This document shows positions 34,661 to 46,402 of a stretch of 64,000 bases of DNA, in pieces. Made by a program: the position numbers and the translations under genes. This stretch comes from Euphorbia lathyris (taxonomy: Eukaryota > Streptophyta > Magnoliopsida > Malpighiales > Euphorbiaceae). Position 1 is the first letter of the stretch; each line of letters starts with the position of its first letter. Below the pieces are notes generated by a model that saw only the letters and a list, made by a program, of their open reading frames with translations, was not told the origin of the DNA and ran no database searches. The DNA is taken from positions 76,073,001 to 76,137,000 of the forward strand of contig NC_088913.1 of NCBI RefSeq assembly GCF_963576675.1, given 5' to 3'.

Positions 34661-34948
34661 TTGGGTGACCCGACTCGAATGAAAAGACATGACTTTTCAT
34701 TCTTTATATAAAGAAAAAGAAATGTTCTCTTCAGGATTAGTTACTGTAAAACTAAAAAATCGAAGAAATTTCCTTTCAGATTTTTACTTACAAATCAGAG
34801 TTTCTACTTCGGAATCCTATAAGAGGTATTTATACTATAGAACTAATCTTTATAGTTCGTTATTCGGTTGATGTGATTATAATGTTTGATTCATATTTTA
34901 TGATCTTGGTCTTGATTAATTGTGCATTAAATCTCTTAGTAATTCATC
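34661..34948 (+). repeat. LTR-like dispersed repeat, copy A
   Basis: About 290 bp that recurs at 50321-50527 plus 55824-55914. Both copies share CCCGA-CT-GAAT, a TATATAAAG box (about 34703), GTTAGTTACTGT-type and GTTTGATTCATATTTTATGAT blocks. A TATA box followed by transcript-like sequence, and a copia RNase H fragment close by, suggest a copia LTR. Its ends were not resolved. Confidence 0.55.
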
Positions 34949-34989
34949 AATGGGTAGTGGAGCACAGATAGATCTTTAGTTTGAGAGTA

Positions 34990-35250
34990 ATGAATAATAC
35001 TGTTGACCCAATCTTAGTGTATTGTGATAGTCAAACAGAAATAACATAGACAAAAGACCCAAATAACATATGCAACCAAAACATATAGACATCAAGTATC
35101 AGTATGTGAAAGATATGGTTGCACGTAAAAAAATTACAATGAAATACATAACTACAAATGATACGGTTACAGACCCTTTTACAAAGTCTATACCTAGAGA
35201 TGCGTATAATAGGCATGTGAGATCATTTGGGTTGCGTAATGTTAAAATGT
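34990..35250 (+). pseudogene. copia RNase H C-terminal remnant
   Basis: From 35070 the frame reads H-I-D-I-K-Y-Q-Y-V-K-D-M-V-A then D-P-F-T-K-S-I-P, the conserved end of a copia RNase H (normally followed by the polyprotein stop). Upstream (about 35015-35065) C-D-S-Q-T is recognisable but interrupted by a TAG. The remainder of pol is absent. Confidence 0.72.
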
Positions 35251-35905
35251 ATTTTATTTTTCTTGTAAATATGCAAGTTCATGATATTATTAATAATAAT
35301 ATGAATATGAATTATTATGTTATTTATACATTATTATTTGTTAAGTTTAGAACATACATGGAGATAAATGTTTATACATTAGCTGTACATATATTTATCT
35401 CTAAAGCATGTCAGACAAATATGAGATTTCCCCCCTCACACGGGAAATCGCCTTCATCTTTTTGGATCGAAGGTGAAGATGATACTACTTAAACTCATTA
35501 TCTAAGTGATAATAGAGAGTTAAATTTAAATAATCAATTGTCACATACATATGGAAATATAGAACTGTGTCATTTATAAAATAGTGACACATTATGATGT
35601 TTTTCTGTAATCATCACAATAATCTGTCTTACCGCCGGATTTGAGTTCTGATAAAGAGTAAAGTATGAAGTAAACTCAAATTAGATATTATGTGTATCTT
35701 AACTGAAAAATATGTATGACATTTAAATACACTTAAAAGACATGCACTTTTTTGAATAGGAGAGAAATGTCATAACATGTGATTCATGCCACATGTGCAT
35801 AAAATTGACCAAGAATAGGTTAAAATTAATATCTCAACTTTAACATAGTGTGAGACCTTGAGATTTTATGTGAATCTCATTAGTATACCCTTAATATGCT
35901 AATCT
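35251..35905 (+). other. copia 3' non-coding and probable LTR remnant
   Basis: AT-rich, non-coding. It sits between the RNase H tail and the integrase fragment of the next copia element, where a polypurine tract and LTR would be expected. I could not define LTR borders. Confidence 0.4.
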
Positions 35906-35910
35906 ATCTC

Positions 35911-36016
35911 TCAACAGAATGGGGTGGCTGAACGCAAGCACAGACATTTACTTGAAGTTGTAAGAGCAATTTCTTTACAGGCAGGATTACCTACTGAGTT
36001 TTGGGGTGAAGCAGTT
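35911..36016 (+). pseudogene. copia integrase fragment (left piece of the Ale/Retrofit-like element)
   Basis: Reads Q-Q-N-G-V-A-E-R-K-H-R-H-L-L-E, the region around the catalytic glutamate of a copia integrase, and F-W-G-E-A-V, then stops at the Athila insertion. Pol continues at 47692 after the Athila element. The left edge is abrupt, so everything upstream of this part of integrase is missing. Confidence 0.82.
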
Positions 36017-37297
36017 TGTTGTATTGTAAACAGACTCTAGCAAGTGCACTAGATACAAGTAATAAAGTGATAAGTGAGTATCGTCTCCACAGGGATTGTG
36101 ATAGAAATAAATATGGGAAATCATTGCTAAACAGTGTGTGTTATAAAAGTGCCTTCCTTGGTTGTTTGTTTGATATTGGTTGTTTAATGACTCAGGCAGA
36201 ATACTCAATCAAGGAAATAAGGTTACTTTTCAAAGATTAAGGGAAGAGAACAGGCTTTACATGACCGAACACGGTGTGCTACATCTTACAACATTCGATG
36301 ATTAAAAGATAATGCCAACGAAGCCAAAGTATCAGTTTTTAAGTGAGTTTGAGTCAACTGTCGTGTGTTCTCAAACTCCTAAGATTTACTAACATCTTTA
36401 GCGTCCTAAAGATACGTTCTTTCTAGCATTAAGAACAAAACTGCATTTCTAGATGAGAAAACCCTCGACACAACCTTCTAACTTGTCAGCTTCGAAGTTG
36501 GGAGATCAATAGAGATATCGGTGAAGATGAAAGCAGTGTCCTAACATTCATCTAACACATACATACATGCTTACGCAAGAAAGTTAAATCCTCATTGATC
36601 ACAACATTGGCAAAATACTAAATATTCATAAAAACGTTGTAAAACTTACATCACCGGGCCGGCCATGCCATGCCCGTTCAAAATGTCTACTCACTCATAT
36701 CGAGCAGTGAGCAGAAGAAGATTCTTGTTACAGCTTGAGACTCCATGAGAGCTCTCTTCTCCTTCTATTCTACTTGTTAAAAAAACTAAAACTAAGAAAA
36801 TATCCGATCCCTAAAACCTTCTCTGCTTTTCCTATTTAAAGGGAAAAGACCGAGACTATCCAAAATTGGTACAACTTTCGTACCCTTTTTACAAACAAAG
36901 TCAACTACTTACTACAATTAAAATAAACTAAAAAATGATTAACTTTTAGATTAACCCTTGAACACTCAAGGGGGTGAGACTTCAAATCATCATGCTTCTT
37001 TGGGCAATCCCATCGCCACACACTTTCACCTGCTTTTCCTGCCGCTTTCCTTTCACTGCCACCAACGATCTGTCGCTGTCCGTCATTGGATAATCCGGCG
37101 TTTAACCGCTGGACACAAGTAAGGCTCCACTCCTCATTGGCATTAGCGAAACAAGCTATTTCCAGCGAGTTTAGCATTTTTCTTTGCTTATCTGCACAAG
37201 GACATTAATTAGCCCTTATTCCTTACAAAATGATATAAAAAATACCTGAATTCCCTTATAAATTATATGTTAAACTTAGTCAATTTCATGCATAACA
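36017..37297 (-). repeat. Athila 3' LTR, 1281 bp
   Basis: On the plus strand it starts TGTTGTATTG and ends CATAACA. It is nearly identical to 46403-47686. The adjacent internal side carries the polypurine tract. Confidence 0.92.
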
Positions 37298-37340
37298 AAT
37301 ACCCCCAAATTGAACCTTTGCTTGTCCTCAAGCAACAAAT
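37298..37340 (-). other. Athila polypurine tract and upstream stem-loop
   Basis: On the minus strand a TTGCTTG-AGGA-CAAGCAA stem-loop (37335-37318) is followed about 20 nt later by AATTTGGGGGTATT, then the LTR. The stem-loop is identical in stem and loop to the one at 231-248 in the other gypsy element. Confidence 0.78.
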
Positions 37341-38853
37341 TGTAAGAAGAGATCAGAAAAAGGGTTAGGAATGAAATTAGTTTAATGAATGAGAACGACG
37401 AGTAAAGAAACATAGAACGCTTGGCACTATTAGGAGATGAACAGATGCATGCTAAGGTTTCATCGAAGAGTAAAAGCTTGTTTTAAAAGTTGTGTCCTTT
37501 TTGCTCAAGAAATTCCTCAAATCTTAAAATTTAGACTTCCTCTTTCACAAAGAGTTACCAACAGCCAGACATGCCTCACTAAGGAATGGAATAATTCACT
37601 CACTCTCGCATGACATCTTTTTGCCATAGGAAAACAAATGCGATTTCACTCCTCAGCTCAGACACCACACCCTTAGGGTGCGAGTTTGCCTATTGGTCCT
37701 GAGTCTATGGGTCAAAGTTTCTCCTGACATAGTCCAAAGGACTTTATAAAGGTTGTAATGTTAGGCTTGGGCTCTGGTTTGACAGTGAAAAGCTATTTCA
37801 GTGTATGAATTCTGTCTTTTTGCACTTTATTTAACATTCGCAGCCTATAATGATTGCTGTTTACACATACTTTATCTACACAAACTGTTCCCTCATAACC
37901 CAGTACTCTTCTGACTATTAATAAAGGTTCCTTCCTCCCCACATTATATTCCCTAGTTCATTCAATCTTTTCCTTAAGCGATGTTTGCTCAATTGCTTAT
38001 ATTCGCATAACTTAAGCACATGATTTTTATTTTAAACAATTGGCAATTCGAGGCATAAGACAGAACTCAAGGTATTTTAGAGTTAAGTGAAGGGAGAGGG
38101 CTATTATTTGTGGTTATTCAGAAAGAGCAGGTTATGGCTCGACTTGGTTATCCTAATAATTGGGGTGCATAGCACAGGTGCCTTTTGTGTAGCGGATGGA
38201 ATAACTAAATGCCTTTTTCCTCCTATGAAATTCAGAACCAATCACCGTTTCATCAGGGCACCAAGGCAAATTCTCCCTAAAGATAGTGAGTGCTGGCCCA
38301 CTAAAAAAAAAACTGCATACCATGGATGCATTATAAAGCTCAAATTCTCACTATTTTCGGGGAAAATTGCAGTAAGGCCATGATTACTAATTTTGACAGA
38401 GGAATTAAAGATTTCAAAATTTTTGGAACTTCCTGAATTAGAGAATACGAAGTACAAACAAGCAATCAACACAACCTAACACCAAATAGCATGCACAGTC
38501 TGCTCTATGATTCCTACATAACACCAAGCAATTCTCTAGATGGAACAAACATAAGCAGAAAGAAAACAATGGAAGCAGACAATAATTACCAAGGATATGC
38601 ACAAGGATTCTCAAGGGATATTTGTTCTACATCAAATCACTAAATTAAACCAACCGATTTACAGCATTTATCATGTTATTTCCGCATAAATTGTGATGCA
38701 CACAACACAATCCCCACCCCCAAAAGAAAATAAAACATTGTCCTCAATGTTAATAATCACGGCAGCATATTGTACAAGATAGGCGAACCAAAACATGATA
38801 GAGTAAAGGTGTTAGAGGTTACCAGATGCTAGGACAACGAATATTTGGTCAGA
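37341..38853 (-). other. Athila 3' non-coding region
   Basis: About 1.5 kb between the end of the env-position ORF and the polypurine tract. Short frames here have no recognisable content. Long non-coding 3' regions are usual for Athila elements. Confidence 0.6.
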
Positions 38854-40293
38854 TCAGGCGTGATGGGAAAGAGAGGAGTTAACCTCTCTATCCACAGGGG
38901 CAGGAATACCCTCCTCCTTCGAGGAGGCGGCAGCGTTAGCCTTAACATTGGCACTGGCAGGTGTTTCGGGCACTTGTCTTACCGGACTTTTCACAGAGAA
39001 ACCAGAGGGACTTTCTTTGGCATGCTCCTCAATGCAAAGGCTCTTGAGCATATCGATCTCGCCCTGTTGCGATGCGTACTTTTGCTCCATGGCGAATATC
39101 ATTTCGCGGTTTGCCAGATTCTGGGCAAACAGGGCATTAAATCGATCCATCACATCCTCGCAGGTCATCTTTGCACATTTCTTATAAAAGTCCAAGTCTT
39201 TCGGCTTCTCGAGTTGCTCGAAATCTGACGACACTGATAGGGTAGGCTCACTTTTCCTTTTCCGGCTCTCAGTCTGCCGAGATGTAACAAAATCAGACAT
39301 CCAGACCCACTTCCCGTTCATAATTTTTCCGAATAACATCTTTTGGAGGCTCTTGAGATCAATTGGGTCAGGGTGATTCACAATCTTGAGATGAGAGTGG
39401 TCTTCAGGTTTAAAAACCCCGATTGACTCCGCAATTCTGGTGACAATGCTTCCACAACAGATGACTGACGAGTTTTTCTTGGAAAAAGCGCTGATGTACT
39501 CTCCAAACCAGAATCCCAAATTCATTCTCGGTCCAACTGCCATACTCCACAATGCGGTGAGATCTGCATGTGGCATGGTGGCTTGGTTTTCCCGGGCGAA
39601 GATTGTACCAGAGATCAACTTGTGCAAATACCGAACAGCGTAATCATCGATATTGGACGCCTTGGTCGAACTGCCGTCATAATGTTTCTGTCCTGAAAGT
39701 GATTCCCAGAAGGCCATAGGGTCGAAAACATTAGGCGTTGTAGTGAATGCCTCTTTATAGCTCTCGGATTCTAGATCGTCATCGTCGGCAGCACCAAGCA
39801 TCTGGTTGAACAAGTTAAGCGAAGGCCTTTGGGAGTGACCCATGAGCCTGAAGCTAAATTTTCCCTCTTCGTCAGGTTCGGTTATCTCAGCGTTGTGCTT
39901 AAAGGTTGCCAAGAACTCGAGTGTTAGTTCCCGATAGGCCGGTTCCGTCATTTCAAAGAAACATTTAAAATGACCAGACTTCATGAGGGTGCGTACACGA
40001 TCCTCGAGCTTTAGCCTTTTTAGGGATTCCCAGCAAACTGTTCGGATGGGTCCGAACTGAAGTTTTGCTAGCTCATCATAGTACGCCTGAACAGAGGCGT
40101 CTTTGAACTGGGAGAGTTTCTTGACCAGCTTCTCATCTGGGACAAACGCCACAGTGCACGGTTCCGCCATTTTTGCCTTTGCTTTTTCTTTCTTGGAAGA
40201 ACCCTCAATTTTCACGTTTTTGCCCGAGCCTCGGGTTCGCATTTCGCTTTCAAGTTTAAGTAGGGTTTTCCAGTGGTATAGGGCACAGATCAT
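38854..40293 (-). CDS. Athila ORF in the env position (ATHILA ORF-1-like), intact
   Basis: An uninterrupted 479-codon frame. An alternative start M-R-T-R-G-S-G at 40242 fits better, because the first 17 residues are not family-like. The N-terminus is Lys/Glu-rich (about residues 20-45). The central globular domain (about 60-300) has the pattern F-G-P-I-R, L-M-K-S-G-H-F, F-F-E-M-T-E-P-A-Y-R-E-L-x-x-E-F-L, then R-Y-L-H...and G-S-I-V-T-R-I. A C-terminal segment (about 380-430) looks helical. I see no signal peptide, membrane span or furin-like site. The family is known from Athila elements and its function is not established; the envelope label rests on position only. It lies about 600 bp downstream of pol, so expression would need a subgenomic or spliced transcript. 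Confidence 0.78.
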   Translation of the reverse strand: MICALYHWKTLLKLESEMRTRGSGKNVKIEGSSKKEKAKAKMAEPCTVAFVPDEKLVKKLSQFKDASVQAYYDELAKLQFGPIRTVCWESLKRLKLEDRVRTLMKSGHFKCFFEMTEPAYRELTLEFLATFKHNAEITEPDEEGKFSFRLMGHSQRPSLNLFNQMLGAADDDDLESESYKEAFTTTPNVFDPMAFWESLSGQKHYDGSSTKASNIDDYAVRYLHKLISGTIFARENQATMPHADLTALWSMAVGPRMNLGFWFGEYISAFSKKNSSVICCGSIVTRIAESIGVFKPEDHSHLKIVNHPDPIDLKSLQKMLFGKIMNGKWVWMSDFVTSRQTESRKRKSEPTLSVSSDFEQLEKPKDLDFYKKCAKMTCEDVMDRFNALFAQNLANREMIFAMEQKYASQQGEIDMLKSLCIEEHAKESPSGFSVKSPVRQVPETPASANVKANAAASSKEEGIPAPVDREVNSSLSHHA

Positions 40294-40896
40294 GAACTGC
40301 CTTTGTGAAAAGAAATCTCAAAGAAAAGAAAGAAACATGGTGATAGACGGACTGACTGAGATAAAGCATCTTTAAGTAGGGGAAACGAGGCGTCTTCTCG
40401 CCAATCTGTCAGTTTGAGGTCGAATCAAAGTCGGCCACCTGGACAAATCGGCAGAAAGGCGCGTATTTTCGAATCAGAATGAGGGTAGATGAACGGTCAA
40501 GATTTTATTTTAGCATTTATATCCCCCCAACCGTTCAATCTTATCGAGGAGAAAAACAGGCGGTATGATTGCCTATTTGGCATAGGAGTGGACGTTCCAC
40601 TTTTCCTAGCTTTAATAACAAATTCCTACCGCCCAAATTTCTACGATTTTCCCTTTCCCTACAACACAGGTACAATTGTACTACCTCACCCTTGGAAGGA
40701 TTTTTAGGTTTTACAATTGTGCCTAGGCAGAAATTACTCAAGATGAAGTCAACTTCACACACACTTTACACAAGAGAAACAAAAAAATAAAAATAAAAAG
40801 TAAAGATAGAAATCAATAAAATGCAAAGTTACTTGTGCTACAATTGGTGTTTGTAGCGGACACCCTGTTCTCTTGCTTTTACTGTCCTGAGGGATC

Positions 40897-43800
40897 CTAG
40901 AAATGAACAGTATCGATCTTCCTTGTGTGATCGTTCTCTAAATATGGTTTTAATCTTTGTCCGTTCAACTTAAAAGGATCACCCCCATATTTGAAAATTT
41001 CAACAGCTCCATGTGCAAATACACGGTTCACAATGAATGGTCCTGACCATCTTGACTTGAGCTTTCCCGGAAAGAGCCTCAATCGTGAATTGAAAAGAAG
41101 GACGTTTTGTCCTTCATGGAACACCTTGTTCATGAGCTTTTTGTCGTGCCATTGCTTGGTCCTGGCTTTGTAATTCACCGCATTTTCGTATGAGAACAGC
41201 CTGAATTCCTCCATTTCGCTCAGCTGTAAACTTCTCTGTTCACCAACAGCCTGTGTCTCAAAATTTAAAAATGTTAACGCCCAAAATGCGCGGTGTTCCA
41301 TTTCCACCGGCAAGTGACAAGATTTCCCGTATAACAACCGAAAAGGAGACATTCCAATCGGTGTTTTATAAGTGGTACGATATGCCCATAGAGCATCATC
41401 GAGCTTGTTTGCCCAATCTTTTCGAGAGTTGCCAACGGTTTTCTCTAAGATTCTTTTTATTTCTCTATTGGAGATCTCCACCTGTCCACTGGTTTATGGA
41501 TAGTATGGTGTGGCAACCCTGTGTGAGACTCCAAGTTTTCCCATTAATTTTTCAAATTTCGTATTACAGAAGTGGGTCCCTTGATCACTGATGATCGCTC
41601 GTGGGACCCCGAATCTGGCAAACAGTCTTTTCAGAAATTTGACTACCACACGGGCGTCATTGGTGGGACTTGCTATTGCTTCGACCCATTTGCTCACATA
41701 ATCCACAGCCACTAGGATGTATTTATTCCCTTGGGAAGTTGGGAATGGTCCCATAAAATCTATTCCCTAGATGTCAAAAATTTCGCACACAACTATGTTG
41801 TTTAGGGGCATAGCATTTCGAGCTGAAATGTTTCCCATTCGTTGGCACTCATTGCAAGTTCCAACGAATGCATTAGCATCCTTAAAAAGAGTGGGCCAGA
41901 AAAAACCTGATTGGAGAACCTTTGCCGTGGTACGGCTTGCACTATGGTGTCCTCCTGCTTCGCGGTTATGACAGTGGCTGAGAACATCCTGTCCCTCTTC
42001 TTGCGATATGCATCTTCGAATGATTTGGTCCGCGCACAACCTGAAAAGGTAAGGGTCATCCCAAAAATAATATTTGATTTCAGAGAAAAACTTCCTTTTT
42101 TGATTTGTGGATAGGTTGTGTGGTTTGAGCGAAGTTGCAAGGTAATTAGCTGTATCGGCGAACCATGGCGCAGACTGTGCCGCATACAGATGCTCGTCAG
42201 GAAACCTTTCCACGATTTCTATTTGTTCAACCCTGCCTTTGTGATCTATCCTTGACAAATGATCTGCAGCAACATTCTCTGTTCCCTTTTTATCCTTAAT
42301 TTCCAAATCGAACTCCTGAAGTAATAGCAACCATCGGATCAACCTTGGCTTATCATCTTGTTTCGCGAACAAGTATCGCAACGTTGCGTGATCTGTGTGA
42401 ACAATCACCCTGGATAAAACCAAGTAGGGCCTGAACTTGTCGAAAGCATACACAACCGCCAGAAGTTCCTTCTCGGTAGTTGTATAGTTTTGCTGGGCCA
42501 CGTTCAATGTTTTGCTGGCATAGTAAATAGGTCGAAACCTCTTCTCAATCCTCTGTCCAAGAACAGCTCCCACACAAGTGTCGCTTGCGTCGCACATTAT
42601 TTCAAAAGGTTGCTCCCAATCTGGTCCTGCTAGTATAGGTGAGTTGATCAGCTTAGTCTTTAAGAGCTCAAAGGCCTTCAAACAGTCTGCATTGAAAGAG
42701 AACTCGGCTTCCTTATGGAGTAGGGCTGACAATAGGAGTGCTATCTTTGAAAAATCTTTTATAAACCGGCGATAAAACCCTACGTGCCCCAAAAAACTTC
42801 TCACATCTTTGACGTTCGCAGGCACAGCCAGCTTCTCGATTACTTCCACTTTTGCCTTGTCCACTTCCATCCCTTTCTCAGAAATTTTATGCCCTAGGAC
42901 AATTCCTCCATTGACCATGAAGTGGCACTTTTCCCAGTTCAAGACTAAATTAGTCTCCTTGCACCGCGCGAGCACCGCTTCAAGGTTGATTAGACAGCTA
43001 TCGAATGAACTTCCATAGACCGAGAAGTCATCCATAAAAATTTCCACAGTCCGCTCCACCATTTCATGAAAAATTGACATCATACATCTCTGAAAAGTGG
43101 CAGGAGCGTTGCACAGTCCGAAAGGCATCCTTCTGTAAGCATAAGTCCCATATGGACATGTGAATGTGGTTTTCTCTTGGTCATCGCAATGAATTGCGAT
43201 TTGGTTGTATCCTGAATACCCATCAAGAAAACAATAGAATCCATAGCCCGCTAGTCGTTCTAACATCTGGTCAATGAAGGGTAAGGGGAAATGGTCCTTC
43301 CTTGTGGCTTCATTAAGCTTTCTGTAGTCGACGCAAACTCTCCACCCTGTTATTGTTCTTGTGGGTACTAGCTCGTCCTTTTCATTTAGGACTACGGTTG
43401 TTCCGCCTTTCTTTGGCACAACGTGGACAGGGCTTGTCCACACACTATCAGATATTGGGTAGATAATGCCAGCATCGAGAAGTTTGATCACCTCCTTTCT
43501 CACAACCTCCTTCATGTGGGGATTTAGCCTACGTTGCGGCTGAACAGTTGGTCGGTGGTCCTTTTCCATCAAGATTCTATGAACACAGACTGCCGGGATA
43601 ATTCCTTTTATGTCATCAATTTTCCATGCTATTGCAGCCTTGTTTCTTCGCAAGATCGCCATTAGTTGCACCTTTTGGTCAGGAGTTAATTTTGATGATA
43701 TGATGACAGGACTTTCGCTGGGTGGTTCCAGGAAAGCATACTCGAGATGTTCAGGCAACGGCTTCAATTCTGGCTTAGACACAGGCACAGTGAGTACCTC

Positions 43801-45657
43801 TGGTGGTTCTTGATGAGTTGGAACAGCAGGATCTAACGGAGGTGTCGAAAAGTTGCTTTCAATGGAACAGCCTGTTCCTTCGCATATGTTCACCTCTCTC
43901 CCCAATAAAGTTTCTAATGTGTCCTGTTCCTGCAAAGTAGTAAGACTCTGAAAATCATCTAAGAAACAACAAGTGTCATCATTATTATTCGCACGCCTCA
44001 TTGCTTCATTCATTTTAAATATCACTTCCTCACCATTTATCCTTAAGAATAACTTTCCCTCTCCTACATCTATCAATGCTTTTCCTGTTGCTAGAAATGG
44101 TCTTCCTAGGATAATAGGGACATGTAAATCTTCATCAATGTCCATTATAATGAAATCAACGGGCAAAATGAATTTTCCTACTTGGACTAACACGTCTTCT
44201 ACTACTCCCCTAGGATAGCATACAGAACGATCAGCTAATTGAATAGACATACGAGTGGGTTGTGGTTCTCCTAACCCTAGTTGTGCATATACAGAATATG
44301 GCATTAGGTTTATGCTAGCTCCTAGGTCGCAAAGTGCATTTTCAATAGTCAGCTTCCCAATTGAACAAGGAATCGAAAAACTCCCTGGATCTTTTAGCTT
44401 CTTTGGAAGCTGCTGCTTGTTTTGGAGTATGGACAAACAGTCTCTGTTGAGTTGTATCATGGAAATGTTCTCCAGTTTCTTCTTATTCGACAAGATATCT
44501 TTGAGGAATTTTGCGTATGTCGGCATCTGTGCCAGTGCTTCGACAAAAGGTATGTTGATGTGCAATTTCCTCAAAGTGTCCAACACTTTAGAATTCTGCT
44601 CCTCCAACTTCTTGTTGATCAGCCGTGTTGGATATGGCACCGGTGGGACATACGGCTGTGGTGGTTTACTAGCCCTTTCCTTCTCTTGATTTGGCTTACT
44701 TGCTTGGTTATCCTTCCTCGTTTCTTCATTACCAGGAACAACTTGTTCTAGTTCACCTTCAGCCTCTTTGGATGTTTCTGCACGCTCAGCATCTTTGTTA
44801 GATAAAACAACTGGTTGAGTTTCCTTACTAGACCTCAAGGTGATTGCCATGACGTCGCCTTTAGGATTTGGCTCAGTATTGCTCGGCATTATTCCTTTTC
44901 CTTTTGATGTGGACGCGGCGATCTGGTGGACTTGTGTTTCCAGATTCTTGATCGATGCCTGCGTCTGTTTCATGAACTGCATCATCATTGTTTTCATATC
45001 TGGTTCGACTTCTTCCTTTTGTGGCACAGGTTGCTTATAATGCTGCTGAGGTTGTCTTTGGTAATGTCCTCCTTGCTGTTGTTGATACCTCGGTTGATCT
45101 TGATACTGTCCTTCCTGGTCCGGTTGGCCTGTCCATCCAAAATTTGGATGGTTCCTCGTTTCCGAGTTGTAAGTGTTAGAATAACGGTTGGGCTGATTCC
45201 TCTGATTGTACCCTGCGTAGTCGCATTCAGCCCTTGTGCCTTTTCCTTGCTTAACTCCAGGACAGTTGATATTGAAATGAGCTCCTCCGCAAAAACCACA
45301 ACTTTCATTGAATGGTGGTTCACTAAATGGCGGTTCATTGTGAATGGACGAGACATTTATCTTTCCCAGCTGCCGGGTAAGCTGTTCTACTTGGCTTGTT
45401 AGTTTTGAAACGACATCCTCGTTTCCTGTCCTTTTTCCTTCACTTCGTGACGAATGCCAGTTGTAACTCGTGCTGACCACTTTCTCTATTAGGTCATATA
45501 AAGCTTGTGGCTCTAGATCTTCCGGGTTACCATTCGCGATAGATTCGATCTGGATTTTGTAAACGTTGGTCGCGCCATTGTAAAAATTTTGCATTTGCAT
45601 CCACATGGGGATACCATGATTTGCACCCTTCTGAGCAGCTCCTTGTATCTTTCCCAT
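40897..45657 (-). pseudogene. Athila gag C-terminus and pol (protease, RT, RNase H, integrase), two in-frame stops
   Basis: A single frame from 45657 to 40897. In order: gag C-terminus with a cysteine/histidine knuckle (C-G-F-C-G-G-A-H-F-N-I-N-C, about 45300); protease with D-L-G-A-S-I-N-L-M (about 44330); RT with the F-M-D-D catalytic box (about 43030); RNase H with C-D-A-S-D and T-D-H-A-T (about 42590-42390); integrase zinc domain (H...H...C-x2-C, about 41960-41840) and catalytic core with D-Q-G-T-H-F. Two stops interrupt the integrase: TAG at 41767-41769 and TAA near 41494. Both are single-base transitions relative to the family. The motif order and wording match Athila pol. RT and RNase H catalytic residues look intact. 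Confidence 0.9.
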
Positions 45658-46280
45658 GCTTCTGCCAACGACTCATCTTCATCCTGTATGAAGCGTGACA
45701 CTTCATTTCGTAGCTTAATGGCTTGTCGAGGCGGAAAATACTTCATTAGAAAAGCTCGTGCCATTTCTTCCCAACTCGTGATCGTTCCAGGCTGTAAATT
45801 CCGCAGCCATGTTTTTGCTTTATCCCTTAGTGAAAAACGGAATAGCTTTAATCTAATCACATCATCAGAGACACCTCTGTTCGACCTGAATGTGTTGCAC
45901 AAGGTAATGAATTCTTGAAGATGCCCATTAGGATCTTCAGATTAAAACCCATTAAATTGCACCGAGGCTTGGATCATTTGTATCATGGACCCTTTTACTT
46001 CGAACATGTTGTTTCCCTCGTTGGGCAATACGATACACGATGAGTGTCCCTCGGTAGTTGGCCTAGAGTAGTCTCTGATTCTCATAACAGGAGGGTTATT
46101 ATTTTCTCCTTCCTCTTCTTGGTTTGGTGGAACTTGTTGTTCTGGTCCTTCCCTTCCAGCCATTCTTCTCTCTCTTTGCCTTTCTCTTTGTCTAGCACGT
46201 CGAGCTACCGCTCTGTTTCGTCTACACGTTCTCTCTAATTCGAGATCGATAGGAAAAACAGGAGGTGCAGCTCTACGCAT
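45513..46280 (-). pseudogene. Athila gag N-terminal part, one stop and a frameshift into pol
   Basis: The likely start is M-R-R-A-A-P-P at 46280. The frame is Arg-rich (R-R-A-R-Q-R-E-R-Q-R-E-R-R near 46190), has a TAA at 45942-45944, and continues as the capsid-like W-L-R-N-L-Q-P-G-T-I-T-S-W-E-E region to about 45640. There a one-base shift is needed to join the frame of 45657. Gag forms the virus-like particle in such elements. This copy cannot make full-length Gag. Confidence 0.82.
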
Positions 46281-46378
46281 AAACGGAAAAATGACCTTTT
46301 TGTTCCTGCACGCCTTAACACACAGATTAAAAACACCATGTTTTACAGAAATTTCAGCTATAAATTTGTTGCTCTCAA

Positions 46379-46402
46379 TCCCCGGCAACGGCGCCAAAAA
46401 CT
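46379..46402 (-). other. Athila primer-binding site
   Basis: On the minus strand, after the LTR end and a short AGTTTT spacer, TGGCGCCGTTGCCGGGG follows. It is complementary to the 3' end of plant tRNA-Asp, the primer described for Athila/Tat elements. Confidence 0.85.

Noticed and set aside
38087..38383. 98-codon frame in the Athila 3' region as a gene
   Set aside because: It is antisense to the element, has no family-like content and lies in the expected non-coding 3' region.
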